Below are positions 11,301 through 24,200 of a stretch of 64,000 nucleotides of DNA, piece after piece (the stretch's first letter is position 1; each line of letters starts with the position of its first letter). The DNA is from Thamnaconus septentrionalis (lineage: Eukaryota > Chordata > Actinopteri > Tetraodontiformes > Monacanthidae). Under the pieces are notes generated by a model. That model did no database searches and was not told the DNA's origin. It was given only the letters and a program-made list of their open reading frames with translations. Position numbers and translations under genes: made by a program. Location: assembly GCA_009823395.1 (NCBI GenBank), contig CM020514.1, positions 12,569,466 through 12,633,465 on the forward strand, written 5' to 3'.

Positions 11301-14300
11301 TTTGAGCCAGGAGAAGGCCACAGTCGCCACAGACTCCGAAGTCAAACACCAAAAGAGGATAAACTCCAGTCTGACTCAAAACAGATAAGTCAGCACCGCC
11401 ATGTTTGAAACAATGTGACTGGATGGTTAAGAATAGCTAATAGTGTGCATAATATTTACAATGTTTATACACAGCTTATTACACTTGAAATAATGTGGTG
11501 ATCGTGTATATTTTGGTGTTTATATGGATACTGTAATATTGTACTCTAATATATTGTAATATATGGTAATAGTGTGAATAATACTTAATGTTAAAATATG
11601 GTGGTTAGCGCTACCGCCTCACAGCAAGAATGTCGTGGGTTCGATTCTGGGGTCTGGGCCTGAGACCTTTCTGTGTGGAGTTTGCATGTTCTCCCTGTGT
11701 CTGCGTGGGTTCTCTCCGGGTTCTCCGGCTTCCTCCCACACTCCAAAAACATGGAAACATCCAAGCATGTGAGGTCATTCGAACACTCTAAATTGTCCGT
11801 AAGTGTGCATGTGAGTGTGAATGGTTGTTTGTTTCTATGTGGCCCTGCGATGAACTGGCGACTTGTCCAGGGTGTACCCTGCCTTCGCCCTATGACAGCT
11901 GGGATAGGCTCCAGCAGACCCCCGTGACCCTGAATAGGAATAAGCGGGTATAGAATATGAATGAATGAATGAATGTCTATATAGAGCACTAATATAGTGC
12001 ATGTGCATAATACCTGCAGTGCCCAGGTATAATGTATAAAATTCAGTAATATAGTGCTGTAATATAATGGTAATGTATTTGTAGTGATGTGGTAGTTGAT
12101 GATGTTTAATAGCTGCATATAACATCTTGTTTTAATGCATTTTGAAGACTGCAATGAGATGCAGGTGAAAGGCGAAGTGAATAGAGGTGGGTTTAAATAA
12201 GTTTTGTATTTCTTCCTCCTCCTTTTCAAGCATATTTGAGTTTCTGGATATTTGTTTTCTTTGAGAATTAGGCTTGTCTTTTTTTATTAGTTTTTGTATT
12301 CACGGTATTTGTGAGATTTTTTTATACTCAAATATTTTAAAATTCAATTCAATAAAACCAGGTGCACTTCAGCTGCGCTGGGAGTCGACGCTGACCTCTG
12401 GGCTCCGCGTGGAGATCTGGCTGAGGAAGTGCAGAACGGAGGTGGAGAGAATGGTGTTGATGCTGAGGAAGAGGTTGATGCACACGTAGGTGATGAAGGC
12501 CATCTCCGCATCCTTGAACACGCCCGACAGCAGGTACATCCAGGGGAAGGTGGCGAACCTGAGGGATCGATTGATAGTGACGGGACACTTTAAACACAGC
12601 ATCTATAGTCGGGGGGGTTGGTGGGTTGGCGGCGGGGAGGGGATCCCGAACAGGCACTTTAAAATAACCTCGCCGCCATCCGTTGGGGTTCATTTCCAAA
12701 CTGGGAACAGAGAGTGGATGTGAAAAATTTATACAGTCATCCTCCTCTTCGAGGATGGTATGACCTTGCATTTTGAAACATGAGCGCGCTTTCCAGGCCT
12801 TGGACCCACGAGGAAAAAGCGACCGTGAGACTGATGAAAATAGGCACAGAGGAATGCAAGAAGGGGAAAGAGGCAGCACGAGGAGGGTAAACACTCCGTC
12901 AGAGACCAAACAAGAGGGAGATAAATTACTTCCGCCCTCATTCACCCCCCTCCCCCCCACACCCCCGGCGGGCAGCGCACCCTTTTACTTTTATACTATT
13001 CTTTTTTTTTTTTTCTCCCCCACAATCTGCTTGTCGGTTTGATTTGGGCGACTTGCGCGGAGACAACGAGGAGAGCAAATGGGGGTGGTAGAGGAAGACG
13101 TGGGACGGAAAAAGAAAGAGACAGACAGAGCAGACGGATGGAGTCGGACAGAGACAAAGCATCTGCGTGCCGTGCCCGGGAAAAGGGAAAGGCGGAAAAA
13201 AGGAAAAAGAAAGGTGCTGGTGTAGGCAGGCTGTGGGTGCCAAGCCGTGACAGGGAACAGAAGGGAGAAGGCTGCCGACCAGGCCAGGTGGGTGCCGCCT
13301 GACAGATGGAGCACGACGATTATTCATTGCTTGGGAGGGAGACATCTGTCTGATAAATGAGGAGCGGAGCGCCGTCTCAACCTCCCAACATCCAGGACCG
13401 AGGACGAGACCCCCGCCGCGGGGCGCCACTAATGTAAATAACCCCGCCGATCCAGATGCGGCGGGAAAAAAACAAACATTTGGCAGCCTATTAGCTCGCC
13501 ACCTCTCCAAGTCTCATTGTCAGTTTAAATTTGGAAACCTCCAGACAATATCTGGCAACCGGCGAGAGTTGTTTTTTGGAGCGGCCTGTTTTTTTTTTCC
13601 CTCCCTACTCCTCTGCGTGACTTCGTCGAATGGGCTCGTACAAGGGAGAAAAAAAATTGTTACAGATTTCTTTCTTGCATTTCCGCTACCCCCCTTTTTT
13701 TTGCCGTCAGCCTTTTAGTCCCAACACCATCTGTCTTTGCAAGGAGGTATGAAAGATTGAGAGCTGTTTGCATAAGAAAAACAGCAGGCTCCTTATGCTC
13801 GTTATCTCCCACTCGGGCGCACAAAGCAACACGCAGCAGCCGAGGTGAGAAAACACAGGGGGTAGGTGAGGACAACGAGGAGGAAAAGGGGGTGGGGGGT
13901 AAGGTTGGATTTACAGGTCAGTGTCCACTCCTGACGAAAACTGATGGTGTCACTGCACCAGGGTAGACTCGAAATGCTGAATGGCTATTGTACAATATAA
14001 GAAATCCACATCTGATGGGTGATTCAGTTCAGATCTTGAGGTCATCGCCACAAGGATAAAACAATGTGAACAATTGATCAAACAGTGAGAAACAATAATG
14101 GAAAATGGAAAGAATGGGGGGAAAAAAAGAAAGAGAAGTTGAGTTTTAATGCTATTTGTAACTGGCCTACACTTGTCTCGCAATGCCCTCGTCAATGACC
14201 AGGGTGGAGAAGAGAAAAGGCGACTCATCTCCAGCGACTCACCCGAAGAGCACCAGCAGCAGGCTGACGGCCCCCAAATTCTGCCGTTCAGTGAACGCTG

Positions 14301-17300
14301 GGATCTGGAAGGCTGCAATCACGCAAATTGTCAGGGTCACCGGGATCAGATACATGACCTGGAAGCAGAGGAGATAGCATACAAATAAATATGAACAAAA
14401 CAGGAACAAAAAAGGTATTTTCCCCATCAGTCTCTATCCTGTCAGTAAAATAAGAGAAAAGCATGTGATATAATGCTGGTCTTTGTGACATCACAAAGGG
14501 CGCCAACACCGCAATAGCACAACCCCAAGGTTAGCATCGATAGCCCCAGCCAAACCATCCCAATACCGACCTGTTTTTGCATCTGTTAGTTAGTGCAACA
14601 ATAAATTGAGGGTTTTTTTTTAGCAGGAGGCTGTAAACATGGGGCTAATATAGACCTTTTCCTCCAGAGGGTGACTGTAATTAATGGGGCCAGGCAGCTT
14701 AACTGGTGTCCAGAAAGAGGAAAATAAAGGTTAAACGAGAAGGTTATAAATTTTGAGTGGATTGCTTTAAAAAAGTAATTCATGTATTTTAGAAGGCCAA
14801 ACTCTGAGTGCTCGCTTTTATAGATCATCGTTCGGCCTTCGCCCAGCCATATTTTTATATTTTCCTCCACTTGGACGTGGCTATTTTTACCATGTCATAG
14901 AAGAAGTTGACAGCCCAGTAGAAGGCCTCGCTGATGCCGGCAATGTGCTGGAGCCTCTTGGAGCCGCTGTGGTGCTCGGTAACCTCGTAGATGGCGAAGC
15001 TGGCGGTGGTGATGGAGTAGCCCGTCAGCACGCACACACCCACCAGAACGTGGAGGATCCCCTCGATGCTGTCCGGAGGAAACGGGATAATTCAGGCACC
15101 AGCGGGAACAAAGACATCAAAAACAATCGGCCTTGAGTGAAAAACCTGCTCGGCTACAGAGCTGCAGAATGTGCTGAAATAAATCGGCAAAATTCGAGCA
15201 CGTCGAGTCACATAAGATGAATCAAAATAATGTGATTTCTAATTTCTATATTTTCAAATAACTGTCCAAACTTTCAATCCTGCATCAGTACATACAGGCA
15301 CAAGCCGCCACATTATCCCTGCTCTATGGAGACTCTGGCGGCAGCATTTTCTATTTTCACGTGACTGCTTCAGAGTTGCACGGACAGTCTTACGAATGAA
15401 GACAGACGGCGCTACGTCCTCCCACGTTTAAAAACTGCGGAAGACACACACGGCGCGACTCCTCAGCGCTTTGCGCGACGTCGTACAAGTGTGTCTGGTT
15501 CGCGCTGGCGCAGATCACTTTGTCTTCGAAAAACAGCGGCGTTGACGCGCCGTGTTTGTAGCCAAAGCATCCAGTGTTCCCTCCTTGCTGCAGGCCACCT
15601 CGGGGGTCTGTTTGGTGGAAGCTGCTTCAAACTCGGCGGTGCAGAAGAGGTGAGAAGACGGAAGAGAGGAATGCTAGCGGTGTTCCCAAAGTCGGCGGGA
15701 CAAAGTCTTCCGCGTCTTCCCGGCACTCAACAATTTGCTGTGCATTTCTTCTGTTGCTTTCTTCACGGCCGCCACATTCATCCATCCATCGGGTGGAATT
15801 CTATCTCCAGAGCAGATGAAACAGTATTTTACCTGAGCCTGAATCCGTATAAATGGGCGAACCGTCCCTTGAAGGTTCGTGCTACATGTGCAACTCTACA
15901 TTAAAAGCCCGTCACTTGGCCAGCGCACGGCCATGAAGACTGTATATTAAAAAAGACTTTGAAAGAAAAAATGGGACACAAAACAACGACGGTGATGGCT
16001 GAGTGGGCGACTGGGGAGATATGGCCAAGAGTGGCACATGGTGGGCGGTTCTGGGGCAGCGCTAACCACAGACGGTAGCCGGCAGCGCTCTCTGCTCAGC
16101 AGGCTTTGTGAGCAGTGCGGCCAAGACGGCCTCGGAAATCCTTCCAAGGACTCCACGGCCACATTGTGAGGCATTTGGAGGAGGAAACTGTGTAACTAAG
16201 GAAGCAGAAGCGTTCCCCTTGGAAGGAGGGATGTCTGGCTGCGCTCTTCACGGCAGCACATACCGCTAATATAAATGCCATATGCACAAGAAGAAGGTTG
16301 AATGCGGGTAAATGGCAATCGAGACGCTGGGAGCGAATAACTCTCCAGGAGAGGACAAACCGTCGAGGGGACGACAGCTTTGGCTCAACCCACTCGTGGA
16401 AAGATTTATTTGAACTCCATGTCGGAAACGCACGTTTGCATGTGCAGGCAAGCGCGCTGGAGCGGCGCACAAAACACATTCGCGCACCGACACAAACACG
16501 GTCCACAAGTCTCGGAGGCAGAATGTGGAGTCTTTTAAAATGAGCTCATTTTGGGAAGTGGGGTAGAATCAATCCACCTCTGTGCCACCTTCAGGGTAAA
16601 CACTCATTATATTGGGAGTCTGATCAATAGTGCAAGCACAGGAAAATCCATTTAGAAAATCAAATATGGGTAAATACTGCTGCCATGTACCTCCCTGCCC
16701 CGCGGTCCAGGCCGACTTTGATGCTCTGCGATGGAAATGCAGGATGCTTCCATAATTTATTGTGGGCTCAGCTAACAACAGGCCCCTTCAATTTGACTAC
16801 TTTGGAGAATATTTTCACCATTTAGAATGCAAATCGGAATCTGTTATTTTTGCAAGCCGTGCGGATGAATAGCAATGAGAGGAGCGGGAGGAGGAATTAA
16901 AAGTGTGCGTGTGTGCCACTTACATGGTGTCTTCATCATCCTTGCGACCGAAGTAGGGCTGACTGGAGACAGAAATAGCTGGAACAGAAATGCAATGCAG
17001 AGCATTGTGTCAACAAAACAGACACAAAACACGGGGGTCTGTATTTTTTCAGCAGACCAACATAAGGAGCAACAATGTCCTCGTAGCCCAGCACGGCTAA
17101 TTGAAAATATATATATAGGACATGATGATTTCATTTGCCAGCGCTCATAAAGAAAATTGAATTTTGTTTATCGCTTGTTTTTTGTATTATTTTTTTTGTT
17201 CAGGGTTTTGAGATTCACATACGGACACAACCCTCCCCCTCACATGTCACAGATAACTCTGAATATCGCAATAAAAAACTGCTAATGGAAACAACCAAAC

Positions 17301-20300
17301 TTGGAAAAACGTCTCAAATATGGCGAAAAGGTTTTGACGCTGTCATGAGGTGGTTTTCAGAGATATCAATTTAAAGGTATATCGCAAAAGTGTCATGGAA
17401 ACACTTTTTTCACATTTACACGTCAGCAGACGTGATGTATGGGGTCACGTGATCAGTTCACTTCAAGTTCACTTCAACTAAATGTGCATCTCCTGCAGAT
17501 CTAGAGAGGTTTTTCACGTGATTAAACGTTTGACGATGCATAACTGACGCTCAGGATGGAAAGTGAATATTCGAAGATGGACATCATGCCGTGGAATATA
17601 ATCAGTTGACCATGATGACACAGACAACATCTTCAAGGCTCTGCGAGAACAAGGCAAATATGGGGGACGTTGCAAAAATACTGCACACTGCCTGCGGTCA
17701 CATCTGCTGCTGAGACCAAATCACTCTTGTCAGAATTTTAAAACTAAATAAGCCTTTATTTTAAAGCTCTATTCTCAAGCTGCTGAGTGGATGTGTGTTT
17801 TCTCTGTGGGCTGGGTCAAGCAGGCCAGCAACAAAAAAAACATTTGCAGCACGTGGGAGTGATGATCAGAATGTGTGGATGGCGGACGGACGGACGGTGA
17901 GTGCGCTGACACATCGGTGGCGGTGGGCGGTGAGCGGACAGAAACGCTGCCAGAGAGACTCGGAGAGACTCGGGTTAGCTTCACGCCGCCGCCAATAAGA
18001 CGTCGTCTGACAGGGCGGGCGGCTCTGCGGCTCCGCCCACCGCTCTCGCCGCTCACTTTTAAAATCATTACAGCCGCCCTCCAGCTCGTTCTACCATCCG
18101 GCCTGTGGAGCTGGCGGGGAGGCGGGAGGCTCATGCAAAACACACATCTGCATGAGTTTCTATCGTGCAGGATATGTTTACTTCACGCACGTCGTTTAGT
18201 GTTTTCCGCGTGCATGCCGGCGGGGCAGATGGCCGAGTGATACTTTGGGCCTGAAGCCTCGCTGCAGACGCGGGCCGGTCAGCCCTCTGCTCGGCGCCGC
18301 ACACAGGGGTAGCGGCACTGAGCTCATCAGCATTCAACATGGGTAATGAAGTGAGTCTGAGGACACACAGCACCCCCTGGCTTTAATCCAGCGAAATGAA
18401 CCGTGGGTAAACAACACGGTTATATTTAGTGCGCAAAGATGCGCCGGGTGCTCGGTCAGGGAGAGGGAGAGATCAAAAAAATAAGTGTCTCTGAATCAAC
18501 GAGGATTGACGCACGACGACAATGATGCTCGACGCACGTGATCCTGTAAAACAGTTTTGTTTGTGTTGTTTTTCAGGGTGGGGTAACATCTCTTACCGTA
18601 CTGTCGTGGATCTTTGTCGGCAGGAAGATTGGAGCGCAGGATGAGGTTGTCGAGGCTGTTCAAGTACGCCGGCATCGTGTGGTGACCCTCAGGGTTGAAC
18701 CAGACCTACAAGCACACAGTCACAATACTGCACTGTAAGTCTTTAGAGCATAGGTGTCTAACTCTGGCCCGCGGGCCAAATTTGGCCTGCAGTGTAATTC
18801 TATTTGGCCCGCGAGGCAGTCCAAAATCACTTCTAGAGCTCGCCCGCCACTATTAAACAGCACATGTACCGCTGATACTACAAATCCCAGAATGCTCTGC
18901 TCAATCAGGACAGGACCTTCAATGAAAAATATTATTATGACTTCATTGGTTTATTGTTGGTATTTTATTTTTAAATTTTTCAATCATATTTTTGTATTAA
19001 AAATTCGATTTTGCATGTGTTTTTTTTGGCAAGTTTAAGTTTATCGTAGTTGTATTATTGTATTGTAATTGTGTTTTAAGCTCTGCTTGTTCCATATTCA
19101 GGTTGAAGCTAAACTTGTTAGGGTCCATATAAAAAGGTTCACCGTCATATCTGGATGAAGGTTTTATTCAATAAATATCAATGTTCGTCAGTGACTTTGT
19201 CCAAGTTCTAAGTTTTGGCCCCACATTCCAAGGCGAGCGGCCCGAGGCACAACTGCAGCTGTAAAGCCTGTTTATGATGACACTGATGGCGCAGCTCCGG
19301 CAGCCAGACAATTTTAGGATGGGCATCATGTTTAAACTTCCAAACATTTGTTGGTTTAAGAGACAGTGGCAAAGGAAGACAGCCGGGGGGGGGGGCATAC
19401 CTTTGACAGAGTGCGATTTTTGGGGACGTCTCGAATGTCCAGCTGCAAGTCGGGAGGGAGCGGCATGCCAAAAGAGAAGCCGCCGTACCTGCAAGAAAGC
19501 GTGTTCGGGTTGAACCAGTTTGATGCCAGAAAAGGCAAATAAAACTAAAAGTGCATTGAAGATGTCACAAAGGGACTCCTCTGGCACCACTGCTAGGCGT
19601 CGACTCTACCCTCAGGAATTCACTTCAATTCTTCGGTTTATATTTGTAATTTAAAGAAACTAAAAGTAAGCAGAGATCTCAAAAGTTAAGAAAATAAAAA
19701 TTAGCCCCATACATCATTTGCAAAGTGTCTCAAACCATCTAAGCTGACGCAATACTTTGAAACGAGCGTCTGAATTGAAGAACTGGTGAAACAGCTGCAG
19801 AGATGTCCTTGTTACAGAGCTGGAGGTAGTCGGTGCAATTAGAGTATTGATCAAAAGCCCCCACGCAGCTATAAAACGGCGCGAGGCCTGAATTTTTAAT
19901 GCGGCTACATCAGTCAAGCGCGTATCCACCTGTTCCTGACAAAGTCGTTGGCCGTGGCCGCGAGGTAGGTCTCCACGTTGACGCCGCTGAGGTTGTACAC
20001 GACCTGGGAGGAGGGGAGGGTCTCGTGGGGGAGTCGGGGTCTGTCGGAGTCGCAGATCTGCAGTGCGAGAGTGGACAAGACATGCGTGACGCTGGCATCT
20101 CTTCCTTTTTAGTTATTTTCACAAAAGTATCAAAACTCTCTCTCACACACACATACACACACACACAAACACACACAAGCTGCGTTTCCATTGGAGCTTT
20201 TCGCAAAATAAAAGCGATATTTCTACAATTGCGATTTGCAGGTGTTTCCATTGAATGGTGTGATGTGCATAAGCCGTAATTCTCGTAAAATCTCGTCCCG

Positions 20301-21231
20301 TGAGATTTACAAGAATTACCGTTGCTTTTGTTTGTTTACGTTTGTTTGCTGTCAAGAATGGTTGTTATATTTTTCTCTTTGATGACTTGTAAAAACTATT
20401 CCGTCTCCTTCCTCTGTCCAAACGCGCAATTTTCACTTGAAGTGAGCTGGTCATGTGACCCTGCAAACAAAGGTGTTTCCATGACACTTTTGCGATATAC
20501 AATGGAAACGCAGCTACTCACACACATGCGAGCAGGGGTGCAGCTGAGCCTCACCTGTTCCTTCGAGGTGCATTTGCATTCTCTGATTGTGCCGGAGCCG
20601 TTCCCGCTGGTAGTCCACTTGTTTGCGCTTTTGTGACAGTGCCTTCAAAAAAAAAACAAAAATAAACAAATAGACATTGATGGACGAAGGTGAAATGGCG
20701 GCTCGGTGAAATGGTGCGACACCTGGCGTGGACCTCGACAAGCGCACAGCAATGACAAGGAAGCAGGTCTGGGCCAACCTGCATTCTTAATCTTTAATAC
20801 CCAGGGTTTCAGGGTTTTGCGCTTTGCATTTCTTTCCTTTTTTTTTTTTTTCAGCGAGATCGAGACCTGAATATGCGCTGTGATCAGAAACCAGCTTTCC
20901 AGTCTCTCCAAACACATGGCGCGATGATGCGCCGTGCGAAATTCTCCCGTGTGGGTTGTGTGCTTGTCCACATCGCCCACCGCTCGCTGCCTGCCAAAAC
21001 GCTGTGCGGGGTTGAGATAGATAAATAAATAAAAGATTGTGGCATAACAAACGGGCTGGCGCACTGGCGCGCGCACCTGCTGCTTACATCAAGTCTTCAG
21101 CGGGGCGGGGGCGTGGGGGGGTGACATCGGGTGCGTTACCTCGGGTGACACACTGTGTAAATGCGCCGCTTAGCGGGGTTGCGACCGCAGGACACCGCGG
21201 GTGACGTGGGCAAAGTTTTTGCAGCACAACA

Positions 21232-21266
<35 letters not shown>

Positions 21267-24200
21267 CCCGGTTATTTATTCTTGCGCAGGATTTTAAAAT
21301 GCATCTGAGGTCTGGTTCATGAGTGCCAACATTGATTTGAGTGCCTCTAAGGGCACCATCCCCCCCTACAAACACGGCGTGTTTATGGAATACAAATTAT
21401 CCCCCTCGCTCGCATCGCAGAGTCCTGCTGCAGGCTTTCAGCCACATGCGTCGAGCGAAAGCGGCAGGAAAATGAAGGGAAGGGACATGAGACAGAGAGA
21501 GAGAGAGAGATGGCGAGAGGGAGAGATCAGCAGGAATTGGAGGGAGACAGACTAGTAAAATGAAAAAGGGTGAAGGGAGACGCATGAAAAGAATGACAAT
21601 GAGAAGGGAGGACGAGGGGAGGAAAAAAGGAAAATGACGCATAGGTGTGGGAGGAAGAGGGAGAGTATTAACGAATGCGAATCAGTTTGGGAGTTTGGGG
21701 GGGGGCGACTGCGCACCGAATGTGCGATGACCTACCGATTATCCGGGTGGTCCAAGCAGGCGTGATCGATCCCGGGGAATGACATCATCGCCTCCGTCAG
21801 CGGGCTGGAGCTGGGATTTTGGTCACTGGAAGGGCAGCGAAAACAAACAGTTTTGCGTCAAATTAACGGCTGCGAGAGCTGCCGTTAACAGCTGTCCAGC
21901 GCCACCTGGTCATTATACAATCACAGAATTTTTGGACTGAGACTTAGACGCATGTAGCCGAGGGCATATCAGTTCAGGGTCTAGTTTAAAAGCAATGACA
22001 GCAAGTGAATAACCAGGAATTCTGATGCACGGCTGCATTTTGCAAGTTTACTTTTAGGGAGCTTCCTGTTAGCTGAGCAACACCCCACCACCCTCCCGCC
22101 TCACCGTGCTGCCTTTGAACGCTCATTAATACAAATTTGAATCATTATATTTATTAGAAACGCAAATATTGGACGGCTTTCCCCCTGAACTGATGGCAGT
22201 CTGAGAAGGCTGAGGATGAAAGTCAGTGCAAGTGTGTTGCTGAGCTGCGGCTCTCCGTGGGGGAACTACCGCTGAGCTCGGAGTGCATTTTTGGCACAAA
22301 AGCCAGGGAGAAGAAGTGGTGCTTCAGATCTCTTGTCATCTGTCGCCGCCATCCCCTTCTGCCGAACCAATCGTGGAGTTGCGGATGTGACCTCAGAGAA
22401 TGGCGCTGGACAGAGCGCATGAATGGATGGATGAATAGAAGCGTTATCAAATGACAGATACATGGGCGCATAGCTATGTGAGTGGGTGGATGAATGGATG
22501 GATGGGTGGATGATGGAAACGTGGAAGAGTGGATGATGAGTAGATGCATAGGTGGGTGGATGAATGGATGGATGGATGGGTGGATGGATGGATGGATGGA
22601 TGGATGGATGGGTCAATTGATGAATGCATGACTGGACAATAGATGATTGGTACATTCATGGATGAGTGATAGATGGGTGCAGTGATAAATGACTGAATAC
22701 ATTATGGACAACTGATGGATGGATGGATGAATGGGTGGGTGGGTGGATGGATCACCTTCAGCCGTCGGTGCCAGAGTTTGTAGGGAACCTCAGCGACCCT
22801 CCACCTCCACCTCCACCTTAATCTCATGATTGAAAAACAAACACGCCCGCCGTCCCCGTCCGTCCGTCCGTCTCCCTTTTTTTTTCCACCCAGCCAAAGA
22901 GGACGCGGGGAGAGAGTCCGCGGGCTCTTTGATAGTGATTGGCACTTCAGCATGTTCGCTCTTGCAACATATCCCCTTGATCAAACAACAGCCCCTCTCA
23001 GGGAAGAAGACATTCCGCACAACCTCCCGACACTGTTAATTTCTCTCACTTTGATCTCACATCTCAGCCATCTTCATCACAATCCCCTCTATTCCTTATG
23101 GTCTATCCTTTGGTGTCCGCCTGCCCTTCACCAAACTGGTGCCTTGAATTCATTCCAAAGCCACAGAGGAGGAATCGGCTCACAAACGAGGATCATCACC
23201 GCCTTATCAAACTTGCTCGGGTGTGGGGGGAAAAAAAGAGCTTTCATACCTGATGTTTTGCTGTGTTTTGTTTTTTGTTTTGTTTTTTTTCCCAAATGTC
23301 GAAACATTCTTCAATCAGTCTTGACGAAGAAAGAGCAACAGCTGGTGGTGTTGCTCACAAAAATGAAAACATTCTCAACCGAGACTGCCGAGGGCACTGA
23401 AACAAGGCGCAAGCTGGGAAATATTTGGCTTGATTTATGATGTTTGTATTGTTAAAAGCTGAATATACTGCCCATATATACATTAATAACAGTGAAGCTG
23501 GTGTGAACAATCCCGCTTGTCTGACAGCATGTTTTGAAATTAGGGTGACTGTTCGCATCTTCAAATCAACCACAACAAAGACAAAGGTGGACGAGGTATC
23601 CAGGTTTGGGTGCGCAGGCCACTGTAGCTCACTGGCAAGCTTAGGAGGGGGACGGAGAGTGATGTTGCTATCTCTTGTCTTCTTCAAGATCGCCAAATAT
23701 TCCACACTTAACCTTTAGGTGTTTCGATCCAGCTACTCTGAACATTGTCACAGTGCCCACATTAGCCTCCTTTGCTCATGCAGCAAACCCCCCACCCGGC
23801 TGCTGGACTGACCTGAAGAAGGCGTAGCTGGGGTCGAACTTGTAGAGCGCAGGGCTGAGCTCCATCTTGGGATAGTGGCGCAGGTCGCTCTTGATGGACC
23901 CCAGGCCCATGGCGAACACCACGAACAGGACGGGCAGCAGGAGCTGGGAGATCAGGCCCTTCCAGTCTCTACGGCTGTGATGGAACCTCTTGATGAGAAT
24001 GGCCGTCAGCTGCTGCCAGGCCAGAGCCATCCCGCTGACCGTGGAGGAGCCTGTCAGGTCTGGGCACAAAGAGACGGGATTTAATTTTTTTTTTTTTTTT
24101 TTATCACTTTTGGGCTTTTTCCCTCCAGGCAAACTGCTTTTCTGCATTTTATCCATTTACTTTAAATAAACAACTACTGATTTTATTGGATTTTGTGACT

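Noticed and set aside
11600..11665. tRNA gene
   Set aside because: A-box/B-box-like sequence is the head of a SINE; no cloverleaf could be drawn and the same unit recurs at 57439.
22430..22760. CRISPR-like or satellite array
   Set aside because: Simple ATGG tetranucleotide slippage without spacers.
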